Shown: positions 14,556 through 20,346 of the stretch, one piece after another
Numbering within the stretch: position 1 is the first letter of the stretch
Layout of the letters: every line of letters starts with the position of its first letter
Source: JAVBQJ01 sp031549115
GTDB taxonomy: Bacteria > Verrucomicrobiota > Lentisphaeria > Victivallales > Victivallaceae
Reading direction: 5' to 3'
Assembly (NCBI GenBank): GCA_031549115.1
Contig: JAVBQJ010000163.1
Span: 1 to 20,346, forward strand
DNA length: 20,346 nt
Notes under the pieces: generated by a model
The model's input: only the letters and a program-made list of their open reading frames with translations
Database searches by the model: none
Told to the model about the DNA's origin: nothing
Translations under genes and position numbers: made by a program

Positions 14556-15461
14556 TCACTTATCCGGGCGCTGCGAATCGAGAGTGCCGAAACGACCGCT
14601 CCGGTAATCTTCAAATGCCTGCCGGATCTCTTCGTCGGTATTCATGACGAAGGGGCCGTAGCCCGCGATCGGTTCCCGGATGGGTTCTCCGGAAAGCAGC
14701 AGAATCCGGGCGGAATCTCCGGCGGTTTTTACCGTGGCGGCATTGCCGTTGTGGTCGAACCGCACCAGATTGCCGGCCTGGGCGCGCTGCGCGTCGTGGA
14801 ATTCCACGCTGCCATGCAAAATCAGCATGAGCAAGGTGCGGGAAGGGGGCGAAGCGAAGGAAAACACCGCGTTGCCGTTGAGCGCGACATCCCACAAGTC
14901 GATCTCCGTGAAGGTGGAAGCCGCGCCTGCTTGCGTACCGTACTTTCCGGCGATCACCCGGACGGAACCGGATTGATCCGGCAGCTCGACGACCGGAATC
15001 CGTTCTTTGGTCAACGGCTGGTAGGCCGCCGGGACATTTTTCGACGCGGCCGGCAGATTGACCCAAAGCTGGACCATTTCAAAGTTGCCGCCCTTCCGGC
15101 TGTATTCCGGAGAATGGAATTCCTCATGGACAATTCCGCCTCCGGCGGTCATCCACTGGACATCGTCCTCGCGAATCGTACCGCCGCCGCCGGAGGAATC
15201 CCGGTGCGAAACCTCTCCGTGATAAGCGATGGTCACCGTTTCGAATCCCCGGTGCGGATGTGCGCCCACACCGCGCGGTGCGCCATGATTGGCGGCGAAC
15301 GAATGCGGTGCGGCATAATCGAGCAATAAAAACGGATCCCAGTTGTCGTATTGGTCGTCGTAATGCAGCAGCGATTGGACCAAAAAACCATTTCCGACCC
15401 AGTGGGCGGGAGCGGACGGGTAAATTTCGGCAACGCCTTTTTCGGTAATTTTTTCTTTCAT
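14556..15461 (-). CDS. Pirin family protein
   Basis: A 301-residue bicupin with the pirin N-terminal metal site: GAHPHRGFETVTI (H68, H70) and GGGIVHEEFHS (H112, E114). These four ligands bind Fe2+ in characterised pirins. WVNLPAASKN and the Tyr/Pro-rich YQPLTKERIP linker lead into the second cupin, where GEPIREPIAGYGPFVMNT is the usual pirin C-terminal signature. Some bacterial pirins open flavonols such as quercetin, others act as redox-sensitive regulators; the sequence does not decide. The start is the ATG at 15461, with GAGGAGA 6 bases upstream. A GTG at 15476 overlaps that ribosome site and is excluded. A 274-bp palindromic element lies about 60 bases upstream and may carry its promoter. 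Confidence 0.92.
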   Translation of the reverse strand: MKEKITEKGVAEIYPSAPAHWVGNGFLVQSLLHYDDQYDNWDPFLLLDYAAPHSFAANHGAPRGVGAHPHRGFETVTIAYHGEVSHRDSSGGGGTIREDDVQWMTAGGGIVHEEFHSPEYSRKGGNFEMVQLWVNLPAASKNVPAAYQPLTKERIPVVELPDQSGSVRVIAGKYGTQAGAASTFTEIDLWDVALNGNAVFSFASPPSRTLLMLILHGSVEFHDAQRAQAGNLVRFDHNGNAATVKTAGDSARILLLSGEPIREPIAGYGPFVMNTDEEIRQAFEDYRSGRFGTLDSQRPDK

Positions 15462-15467
15462 GATTTT

Positions 15468-15474
15468 TCTCCTC
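15468..15474 (-). promoter_or_regulatory. Ribosome binding site fixing the pirin start
   Basis: GAGGAGA on the minus strand ends 6 bases before the ATG at 15461; a longer GTG reading overlaps it. Confidence 0.75.
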
Positions 15475-15519
15475 ACAGTTCCGGTAATGCCGGGTGGAAG
15501 CTCCTCAACTTCCGCCTCA

Positions 15520-15552
15520 TATAGATGCGGCGACTAATTACCGTGCAAATGA
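15520..15552 (+). repeat. Left terminal inverted repeat of the cloverleaf element
   Basis: This arm is 33 bases long and exactly reverse-complementary to 15761-15793. Pairing fails at the next base on either side, so the limits are sharp. On the minus strand it reads TTGCAC-N19-TATATG toward the pirin gene, a possible outward promoter with a long spacer. Confidence 0.9.
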
Positions 15553-15577
15553 TTGCTTGCCGCAAGGATTCCTGATG

Positions 15578-15628
15578 GCGTTTTCACACCAGATGGCTAC
15601 TGGACGTAACCATCTGGTGTGAAAACGC
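15578..15628. repeat. Internal hairpin of arm A
   Basis: GCGTTTTCACACCAGATGG (15578-15596) pairs perfectly with 15610-15628, a 19-bp stem with a 13-base loop. After one mismatch the stem continues for six more pairs (15571-15576 with 15630-15635). Confidence 0.9.
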
Positions 15629-15665
15629 GATCAGGGGCATTGCGGCTGCAACCGCTTCGCGGCAT

Positions 15666-15756
15666 GACATCAGCGAATTCCGCGCCGCTTTGCGAGGCAG
15701 TCACCATGCTCGCATGGCTCCGGCCTCACAAAGCAACGCGGCTTTTCGCTGATGTC
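15666..15756. repeat. Internal hairpin of arm B
   Basis: A 12-bp perfect outer stem (15666-15677 with 15745-15756) is followed by CCGCG/CGCGG (15680-15684 with 15737-15741), GCTTTG/CAAAGC (15687-15692 with 15729-15734) and GAGGC/GCCTC (15694-15698 with 15723-15727). The tip hairpin is CCATG/CATGG. Internal bulges are small, as in a folded RNA or single-stranded DNA structure. Confidence 0.85.
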
Positions 15757-15760
15757 TATG

Positions 15761-15793
15761 TCATTTGCACGGTAATTAGTCGCCGCATCTATA
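15761..15793 (-). repeat. Right terminal inverted repeat of the cloverleaf element
   Basis: Exact reverse complement of 15520-15552. Reading outward on the plus strand it shows TTGCAC-N19-TATAGT toward the redox operon. Confidence 0.9.
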
Positions 15794-15933
15794 GTTAGAA
15801 ATACTGCGGATATGGTAAAATTCAAGTCCAATTTATGAAAAAAGTTATTTTAATGTTTCAAGATTTCTTCTTTCGGCATTTACGGTGTATATTATTGATG
15901 CGGCGACGAAACTGACCATCGGGAAAAACGGTG
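15794..15933. other. AT-rich leader between the palindromic element and the redox operon
   Basis: With the element, this makes a 472-base stretch without a gene (15462-15933). It is much richer in A and T than its surroundings. A TATATT at 15888-15893 could be a -10 box, but no good -35 lies at the right distance. An 11-base copy of the element's terminal sequence, GATGCGGCGAC, occurs at 15897-15907. No coding potential is seen. Confidence 0.5.
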
Positions 15934-16902
15934 ATGGAATCATTTACGAAATGCATCGATTTCGCTTCCAACTATTGCCCGTGCAAGCTGGCGGAAATGG
16001 ATCATTGCCTGGTTTGCAGCCAATGCGCAAAAACAGAATTCTGCAATTGCTCCGGAGTCGCCGGTTTCTGTGTCCTCCAGGAACTGCGGAACAATGGAAA
16101 CCGGGCGAAGGAGCCGCGGAAAACCTACCGTTGCCGCGTCGGCAAGGTGATTCCGTTCGGTGATCGGGTCCGGTTGGTTCTGCTGGCGGTACCGGACGAA
16201 CTCGCCCCGGAATTTTCCAGGCCGGGCAGTTTCGCGTTTCTGCGAACGGCAGAAAACGCATTTTTCGAGGTGCCGCTGTCGGTTCTTTTTTCCGAGATTC
16301 GAACCGTCAGTTTCGCCATTATTCTGAAGGGGATCAAGACCTCCATGTTCCGCGACCTGAAGGCCGGGGATGAGGTGTTCCTGCGTGCTCCCTATTGGAA
16401 CGGTACCCTCGGCCAGAAAAGTCTCGCGGCGCGGCACGGCGGCAAGGCGTTGGTATTGGTACGGGGAATCGGATTCCTGCCGTCGGTGGCGGTAATCGAT
16501 CAGTTGCGGAGGCAGAAAAATGAACTCGCGATTTATATGGATTCGGCGAATTTTCCGACGGAACTGCTCGAGGCTTTCCGAAACCTTTTTGAAATAAATA
16601 CCTCCCCCTGCAAGCTTTCCGGAGCCGATGGTTTAACGGACGAGGCCCGGGAAATCATCCGCCGTGCCCTGGCGGACGGTACGGAATTCATCCACGTCGG
16701 CGGCTCGGATTTCCTGATTGGCGAGGTGGTCCGTTTCCTGAAGGAACTGCAACGCGACGACGTGGCTCTCTCCTGCTGCAACAATGCCAGGATGTGCTGT
16801 GGCGAAGGCATCTGCGGCGCCTGTACGCGAGACGATGCACGGGAGGTCCGCCATTTATGCAAAGAACAATTTGATCCATATGCTTTCGGCGGGAGGAACT
16901 GA
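15934..16902 (+). CDS. PyrK-like FAD/NAD-binding iron-sulfur oxidoreductase subunit with Cys-rich N-terminus
   Basis: A 322-residue protein. Residues 15-46 hold eight cysteines (YCPCKLAEMDHCLVCSQC and FCNCSGVAGFC), a segment known from sulfide/dihydroorotate-dehydrogenase-like proteins of anaerobes. A ferredoxin-reductase-like FAD and NAD domain follows (RPGSFAFLRT; GGKALVLVRGIGFLPSVAVI). The C-terminus, MCCGEGICGACT plus a later C309, matches the [2Fe-2S] site of PyrK (C289, C294, C297, C309). It likely passes electrons between NAD(P)H and a partner flavoprotein in the cytoplasm. The ATG at 15934 is used; a GTG one codon upstream is possible, and no strong ribosome site is visible. Its stop overlaps the next start by one base (TGATG), so the two are translationally coupled. 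It is not a true pyrimidine-pathway PyrK by context. Confidence 0.8.
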   Translation: MESFTKCIDFASNYCPCKLAEMDHCLVCSQCAKTEFCNCSGVAGFCVLQELRNNGNRAKEPRKTYRCRVGKVIPFGDRVRLVLLAVPDELAPEFSRPGSFAFLRTAENAFFEVPLSVLFSEIRTVSFAIILKGIKTSMFRDLKAGDEVFLRAPYWNGTLGQKSLAARHGGKALVLVRGIGFLPSVAVIDQLRRQKNELAIYMDSANFPTELLEAFRNLFEINTSPCKLSGADGLTDEAREIIRRALADGTEFIHVGGSDFLIGEVVRFLKELQRDDVALSCCNNARMCCGEGICGACTRDDAREVRHLCKEQFDPYAFGGRN

Positions 16903-18197
16903 TGGCGAAAATCATTATCATCGGCGGCGGCTGGGCCGGCGTTGCCGCCGCCGCGACGGCGAAAAACAATGGCGCGGATGTCACGATCGTCGAAAAAACC
17001 GACCTGCTGCTCGGCTCCGGCAATGTCGGCGGTATTTTTCGCAACAACGGCAGGTTCACGGCGGCGGAGGAATTCATCGCCCTCGGCGGCGGCGGGCTCT
17101 TTGCCGTGCTTGACACTTGCGCACTGCATCGAAATATCTCTTTTCCCGGACATGCCCACGCCTCGCTCTACGCCGTCAACCGGATTGAAGCCCAGGTCCG
17201 GCGCTATCTGCTCGCGCTTGGCGTGAAGCTGAAAATGGAGCACGGCGTTTCCGGCGTCGATTTCAAAGATGACCGCCTCCATGCAGTGTTATTGAACTCC
17301 GGCGAACGCCTCGAGGGCGACGTTTTTGTGGAGACGACCGGTTCGTCCGGGCCGATGGGAAACTGCCTGCGTTACGGCAACGGCTGCGTCATGTGCATAC
17401 AGCGCTGTCCGGCCTACGGACCGCGGTTCAGCGTCAGCATGAATTGCGGCGTGCCGGATCTGCATGGAGAGCGTGCCGACGATACCCCGGGCGTATTTTC
17501 CGGCTCCTGCAAGTTGGCCCGGGAAAGCCTTTCCGAGGAAATTCAGGCACAATTGCAACGCGACGGCGTCGTGATCCGGAAGCTCCCTTTGGAGGAGGTA
17601 AACTACGAGAAGCTGAAGTCAAAAGCCTGCAAACAGTACGCGCTCAAGGAGTTTTCCGAAAACGTGATCCTGCTCGATACCGGAGACGCCAAGCTGATGA
17701 CCAGTTATTATCCGCTGGCAGAACTCCGTCGCGTCCCCGGCTTGGAGAGTGCCCGGTTCATCGATCCATACGCCGGTGGTAAAGGCAACTCCATCCGCTA
17801 TCTCTCGATTGCGCCGCGCTCGAATGAGATGCAGGTGGACGGCATCGAAAATCTCTTCTGCGGCGGCGAAAAAAGCGGTCCTTTCATCGGCCATACCGAG
17901 GCGATCTGTACCGGCGCCCTGGCCGGGCACAATGCCCTCCGGCATGCGCTCGGTCTCCCGTTGGTAAGGTTGCCCGACACACTTGTCATAGGAGATTTGA
18001 TCGCGTTTGCCAATCGGAGTTTCAAAGACGAAGACGATAAGCTGGCTCGTTTCACCTTTTCCGGCGGCGTCTTCTTTGAACGGATGAAAGAACGCGGCCT
18101 TTATTCTATCGACCCGGCAGAAATCCATGCTCGTGTGGAAGCCGCGGGATTGGCAGGGCTGTTCAGCAGGAGCTTATCGGACCATGGAACCCGGTAA
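16902..18197 (+). CDS. FAD-dependent oxidoreductase (GidA/TrmFO-like fold)
   Basis: A 431-residue protein with an N-terminal Rossmann motif IIIIGGGWAGVAAAATA (residues 4-20) ending in the ribose-binding VEK. Later flavin-contacting segments are VFVETTGSSG and NLFCGGEKSGPFIGHTEA, followed by AGHNALRHALG, the C-terminal layout of the GidA/TrmFO group. A CVMCIQRCPAYGP segment (C162, C165, C169) resembles a redox-active or metal-binding Cys cluster not found in tRNA-modifying TrmFO. With the PyrK-like partner it probably forms an NAD(P)H-linked flavoprotein pair; the substrate is unknown. The ATG overlaps the upstream stop, and GGGAGG sits 5 bases before it. The downstream permease gene begins inside its last codons. 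Confidence 0.8.
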   Translation: MAKIIIIGGGWAGVAAAATAKNNGADVTIVEKTDLLLGSGNVGGIFRNNGRFTAAEEFIALGGGGLFAVLDTCALHRNISFPGHAHASLYAVNRIEAQVRRYLLALGVKLKMEHGVSGVDFKDDRLHAVLLNSGERLEGDVFVETTGSSGPMGNCLRYGNGCVMCIQRCPAYGPRFSVSMNCGVPDLHGERADDTPGVFSGSCKLARESLSEEIQAQLQRDGVVIRKLPLEEVNYEKLKSKACKQYALKEFSENVILLDTGDAKLMTSYYPLAELRRVPGLESARFIDPYAGGKGNSIRYLSIAPRSNEMQVDGIENLFCGGEKSGPFIGHTEAICTGALAGHNALRHALGLPLVRLPDTLVIGDLIAFANRSFKDEDDKLARFTFSGGVFFERMKERGLYSIDPAEIHARVEAAGLAGLFSRSLSDHGTR

Positions 18198-19125
18198 CTG
18201 GATCTGTTGGATTGTGCTGCCGTTGGCCGGCTTTGTCGGCATGGTTTCGGGCGGTTACTGGGGGATCGGCTGCAGTTGGCTGATCGTCCCGACCACATTG
18301 CTGCTTGGCGCCACGCCCATGGAGGCGGCCGGAATCGCCCTGTTGCAGATGGTGCCATCCATTCTGCCGGTGGCAGTCCGGGATGCTCCGATACTCGGCT
18401 GGAGTTCCGGAAGCTTCGGACGCAATCTTGTAATTCCGCTGGCACTCGCCAGTCTGTTGTTTTCTTTTTTGGGACGGCCGGTCAATGTGTTTCTCTATGA
18501 TCATTTCGGGGCAACGGCGTTTCAGTGTTTTTTTGCGGCGGTGATGATTTATCTCGGTCTGAAAATATTTTTCAGCCGCCCGGTTGCGTACGGCGCCAGC
18601 TTGCCTGTCTTCGGTTCGAAAAACTTACCGTCCGCGTATGGCTTCGGAGCATTGGTCGGATTGCTCAGTTCACTGCTGGGCATCGGCGGCGGCATGTTTT
18701 TCCGTCCGCTGCTGGCGGGATATTACCAAGTGCCCGAAAAAGAAACCGCCAATGCGGTACGGTTGCTGCTGCTGCTTACAGCCTTCGGCGGGGGAGTCGC
18801 CTATGTGTTCACCACCGAAGGCATCCACTGGCAGATACCGTGTTTCGCCGGCCTGGTCACGCTGGGGGGAATGGCCGGATTTCCACTCGGGGTCAGAATT
18901 CACCGGGTCGTGCTTGACAACGGATATGCCCGGCACATTCACAAAAGCTTCGCGATAATCGCTTTTATCGTCGTCATCAACCTGATTTTTACCGTGGCCG
19001 GGCAAATTGCATTCTGCCGTTATCTGATGATGGCGTTGGCTGTTTTGCTGCTTGTTTATCTGGTTTGCTTTGCCCGTTATACCGCCAGGCATCCGCACGC
19101 AAATGATTACACTTGCGGAGTTTAA
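18184..19125 (+). CDS. TauE/SafE (TSUP) family membrane permease
   Basis: A 313-residue, strongly hydrophobic protein with about eight membrane segments in two related halves. Each half begins with a Gly-rich motif, GGYWGIGCSWLIVP near residue 20 and LGIGGGMFFRPLLAG near residue 165, the TSUP duplication. Family members export sulfite, sulfoacetate, taurine-derived or other organic anions across the inner membrane. Its overlap of 14 bases with the oxidoreductase gene indicates one operon, so the transported compound is plausibly a substrate or product of the redox pair, perhaps a sulfur compound. The ATG at 18184 is chosen, with AGGAG 11 bases upstream; earlier in-frame starts add a hydrophilic tail inside the upstream gene that does not look like TSUP sequence. 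Confidence 0.87.
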   Translation: MEPGNWICWIVLPLAGFVGMVSGGYWGIGCSWLIVPTTLLLGATPMEAAGIALLQMVPSILPVAVRDAPILGWSSGSFGRNLVIPLALASLLFSFLGRPVNVFLYDHFGATAFQCFFAAVMIYLGLKIFFSRPVAYGASLPVFGSKNLPSAYGFGALVGLLSSLLGIGGGMFFRPLLAGYYQVPEKETANAVRLLLLLTAFGGGVAYVFTTEGIHWQIPCFAGLVTLGGMAGFPLGVRIHRVVLDNGYARHIHKSFAIIAFIVVINLIFTVAGQIAFCRYLMMALAVLLLVYLVCFARYTARHPHANDYTCGV

Positions 19126-19154
19126 CCGGATGCAGGAGAGGTTGGGGAGGGGAT

Positions 19155-19187
19155 CGATCTCATAGGGCATGATGCCCTGTGAGATCG
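19155..19187. other. Stem-loop after the TSUP permease gene
   Basis: CGATCTCA (19155-19162) pairs with TGAGATCG (19180-19187), continued through a T-G pair into AGGGC/GCCCT, with a 5-base loop. It has no T-tract. It could stabilise the upstream mRNA end or be an operator, since TATAGTATAAG directly follows at 19190-19200. Confidence 0.55.
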
Positions 19188-19205
19188 AATATAGTATAAG
19201 CCGCT

Positions 19206-19240
19206 GCAAGAAATGCGGGTTTCCACCCGCATAGTTTTGC
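19206..19240 (+). terminator. Possible terminator or leader hairpin before the sigma gene
   Basis: ATGCGGGT (19213-19220) and ACCCGCAT (19225-19232) form an 8-bp stem with a TTCC loop. A short TTTT follows, and flanking GCAA/TTGC extends the pairing. It ends shortly before the AGAGGAG ribosome site of the sigma gene, so it may instead be a leader structure. Confidence 0.4.
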
Positions 19241-19241
19241 A

Positions 19242-19248
19242 AGAGGAG
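19242..19248 (+). promoter_or_regulatory. Ribosome binding site that bears on the sigma-factor start
   Basis: AGAGGAG lies 10 bases before a TTG at 19259. The first in-frame ATG at 19283 has no ribosome site nearby, so the TTG is preferred, with moderate confidence. Confidence 0.55.
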
Positions 19249-19258
19249 TGGATTTGGA

Positions 19259-19846
19259 TTGAAATCATGGCATATTACATTTATGGGTTATACAACGAAA
19301 AAATCTTTACTGGAAGCCATTCAAAACGGGGATGAGGTTTCATGGTTCGAATTCTATGAAACCTACCGCCCGTTGATGATCTTGCGCGGAGGTGATTACC
19401 GGCTTTCTCCGGAGGAGGTGGAAGAGCTTTGCCAAGAGGTATTGCTGGATGTGTTCAAGACTGGACGGCGTTTCCGTTATGATCCGTCCAGGGGACGTTT
19501 CAGGGACTATCTTCGAACGGTAATCTCCCATAACGCCGTTGACTTGATCCGTAAGCGAACCCCGTGCGAAGCTCCCACAAGCGCGATTGTCGAATATTCC
19601 GATACGGTGCTTGACGAGCATTGGCGCGAGGAGTGGCGGAATCATATTTTGAATCAGGCATTGGTGATTTTGCGCACCCGAATCGAACTTGTCACCTATC
19701 AGGCATTTGACCTTTATGCGCTGAAAGGTGAGCAGCCTGGGGATGTCGCAAAGTTTCTGAACATTTCAATCAGCATGGTTTATGTCGCCAAGAACCGGGC
19801 AATGACTAAATTGCGCAAGATCGTCAAAGAATTGCGGGAGGATTGA
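19259..19846 (+). CDS. ECF-type sigma-70 family RNA polymerase sigma factor
   Basis: A 195-residue protein, or 187 residues if the ATG at 19283 is used. Region 2 is seen in WFEFYETYRPLMILRG and VEELCQEVLLDVFKTGRRF, then YDPSRGRFRDYLRTVI, ending in HNAVDLIRKR. This is the form common in Planctomycetes and Lentisphaerae. Region 4 is QPGDVAKFLNISISMVYVAK, then NRAMTKLRKIVKEL, a helix-turn-helix for the -35 element. The TTG start has a good ribosome site, but relatives commonly begin near the later MxYTTKKSLL segment, so the start is uncertain. The next gene begins 3 bases after its stop, and a kinase start follows, an arrangement that suggests a regulatory module. Composition is less GC-rich than the glycosidase genes. 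Confidence 0.85.
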   Translation: MKSWHITFMGYTTKKSLLEAIQNGDEVSWFEFYETYRPLMILRGGDYRLSPEEVEELCQEVLLDVFKTGRRFRYDPSRGRFRDYLRTVISHNAVDLIRKRTPCEAPTSAIVEYSDTVLDEHWREEWRNHILNQALVILRTRIELVTYQAFDLYALKGEQPGDVAKFLNISISMVYVAKNRAMTKLRKIVKELRED

Positions 19847-19849
19847 CCC

Positions 19850-20101
19850 ATGAGGCACTATCCGTTGCATGAGCTTGACCGTTACCGCTCCGGCAAAATG
19901 TCGTTTGCCGGTCGCTGTCTTTGTCGTTTGCATCTCGTGTTCTGTAGGCGCTGCCGGGGACGGCTGACCCGCTTGGCTGAAGACGAAATGTTGCTGGAAG
20001 ATGTCAGGAAATCCGTCCGGAACATGTCTGTTGCCGACAATGAAGCGACCTACCGGAAACTTTGCGAATCCTTTCACGAAGTTCCGGGGACATCGCGATG
20101 A
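19850..20101 (+). CDS. Small Cys/His-rich protein, possible zinc-finger anti-sigma factor
   Basis: An 83-residue protein with CLCRLHLVFCRRC near residues 23-35 (H28, C32 and C35 among the candidate ligands), reminiscent of the zinc-finger (HC2-like) anti-sigma domain. Flanking helices are rich in Arg and Glu, and no membrane segment is present. The ATG at 19850 is 3 bases after the sigma-factor stop, with GGGAGG just before it, and its stop overlaps the kinase start. By position it would bind and restrain the sigma factor, a role common for such pairs but only inferred here. The Cys spacing is not a full match to the classic HxxxCxxC motif. Confidence 0.65.
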   Translation: MRHYPLHELDRYRSGKMSFAGRCLCRLHLVFCRRCRGRLTRLAEDEMLLEDVRKSVRNMSVADNEATYRKLCESFHEVPGTSR

Positions 20102-20214
20102 TGATCCCCGACTATGACCTCCTCCAGTCTTGTGGTCGCGGCGCTTACGGCGAAGTCTGGCTCGCTCGAAGCCGTTCCGGGCAGATGGTCGCGCTTAACC
20201 TTAATATTGCATGA
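20098..20214 (+). pseudogene. Truncated N-terminus of a Ser/Thr protein kinase
   Basis: A 38-residue reading frame beginning MMIPDYDLLQSCGRGAYGEV. It contains the complete Gly-rich loop GRGAYGEVWLAR of Hanks-type kinases and then QMVALN, where VALK with the ATP-contacting Lys is expected. Asn stands in place of the Lys, and four codons later the frame stops (TGA 20212-20214). Nothing kinase-like continues in any frame, so the remaining domain is missing rather than shifted. It overlaps the upstream stop (ATGATGA), the normal coupling of an intact sigma/Cys-His/kinase operon. A strong terminator begins 4 bases after the stop. It cannot be an active kinase. Confidence 0.8.
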
Positions 20215-20217
20215 AGC

Positions 20218-20258
20218 TTTCGAATCTTCGGAAAATGTTCCGAAGATTCGAAATTTTT
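20218..20258 (+). terminator. Strong intrinsic terminator after the kinase fragment
   Basis: TTTCGAATCTTCGGAA (20218-20233) pairs perfectly with TTCCGAAGATTCGAAA (20238-20253), a 16-bp stem with a 4-base AATG loop. T5 follows at 20254-20258 and a second T5 run soon after, the classic Rho-independent form. Confidence 0.88.
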
Positions 20259-20346
20259 CATTTTTGGATCATAAATTCCTCTGTTTTTCGCAATTTGAGC
20301 ATACCCCCCCTTACCCCCATTGTTATTCTGCAAGCCGGGGACAGCT
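20259..20346. other. Non-coding tail of the window
   Basis: AT-rich sequence followed by a C7 run (20304-20310) and a C5 run (20314-20318). No supported gene or promoter is seen before the window ends. Confidence 0.4.

Larger units (their letters stand above)
15520..15793. mobile_element. 274-bp cloverleaf palindromic element (MITE-like or structured non-coding element)
   Basis: The ends are perfect 33-bp inverted repeats, 15520-15552 and 15761-15793, with outer ends TATAGATGCGGCG. The interior contains three nested hairpins. Arm A pairs 15553-15596 with 15610-15651, including a 19-bp perfect core. A mini-hairpin is CCGC-TTC-GCGG (15652-15662). Arm B has GACATCAGCGAA (15666-15677) pairing with TTCGCTGATGTC (15745-15756), then several further paired blocks. 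Nearly the whole element can fold as a cloverleaf. No gene of useful length lies inside it. TA at both outer edges would fit a TA-targeting (IS630/Tc1-like) transposase acting in trans, but the TA belongs to the palindrome, so this is uncertain. A structured RNA or recombination site is the alternative. Confidence 0.6.

Noticed and set aside
15520..15793. CRISPR array or tRNA-like cluster reading of the palindromic region
   Set aside because: There are no regularly spaced direct repeats and no tRNA-size cloverleaf with conserved bases; the arms are far longer than those of tRNA.
15885..16163. A 92-codon frame overlapping the start of the PyrK-like gene
   Set aside because: It overlaps in another frame and lacks motifs, while the PyrK-like frame has a conserved Cys pattern from its first residues.

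Overview
The window reads as a GC-rich, glycan-degrading bacterium of the Lentisphaerota (Victivallis-like) or a close PVC relative. The grounds are family-level pattern recognition, not a database match. They are a pseudopilin with the FTLIELLVVIAIIAIL leader and an H-X9-DG tail next to glycoside hydrolases, a dense set of GH38/GH27/GH35/DUF4838 genes, and an ECF-type sigma factor followed by a small Cys/His protein and a Ser/Thr-kinase start.

Region 1 (1-3342, + strand): the 3' end of a protein with a CBM9/DOMON-like fold, then a complete GH38 alpha-mannosidase. A strong hairpin separates these from region 2 (3389-5698, - strand), a tight pair encoding an L-fucose/arabinose-isomerase-like protein and a D-tagatose/D-psicose 3-epimerase-like protein. 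Region 3 (5819-6820, - strand) is a LacI-family regulator. Region 4 (7005-13362, + strand) is a divergent operon: GH27 alpha-galactosidase, pseudopilin, secreted DUF4838 protein and GH35 beta-galactosidase.

Regions 2-4 look like one regulon. The 14-bp motif TTGTCACGTGTCAA, or a one-base variant, occurs four times, only in the promoter regions of the isomerase pair, the regulator and the GH27 operon. Two of these promoters are exact TTGACA-N17-TATAAT sigma-70 consensus sequences with the operator laid over the -35 box. The simplest reading is strong promoters held off by the LacI protein until a sugar inducer, perhaps galactose-derived, appears; the glycosidases would release sugars and the isomerase/epimerase pair would convert them.

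Region 5 (13429-14503, + strand): a metallo-beta-lactamase-fold hydrolase with its own promoter, then a small zinc-ribbon membrane protein. Region 6 (14556-15461, - strand): a pirin. Region 7 (15520-15793): a 274-bp non-coding element with perfect 33-bp terminal inverted repeats and nested internal palindromes that fold as a cloverleaf; this is the most unusual object in the window. Region 8 (15934-19125, + strand): a tightly coupled redox operon of an FAD/[2Fe-2S] PyrK-like protein, a GidA/TrmFO-like FAD oxidoreductase and a TauE/SafE (TSUP) permease.

Region 9 (19259-20346, + strand): an ECF-type sigma factor, a small Cys/His-rich protein and the first 38 codons of a Ser/Thr protein kinase. 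The kinase breaks off at the expected VALK lysine and is followed at once by a strong intrinsic terminator. No tRNA, rRNA, CRISPR array or transposase gene was seen.
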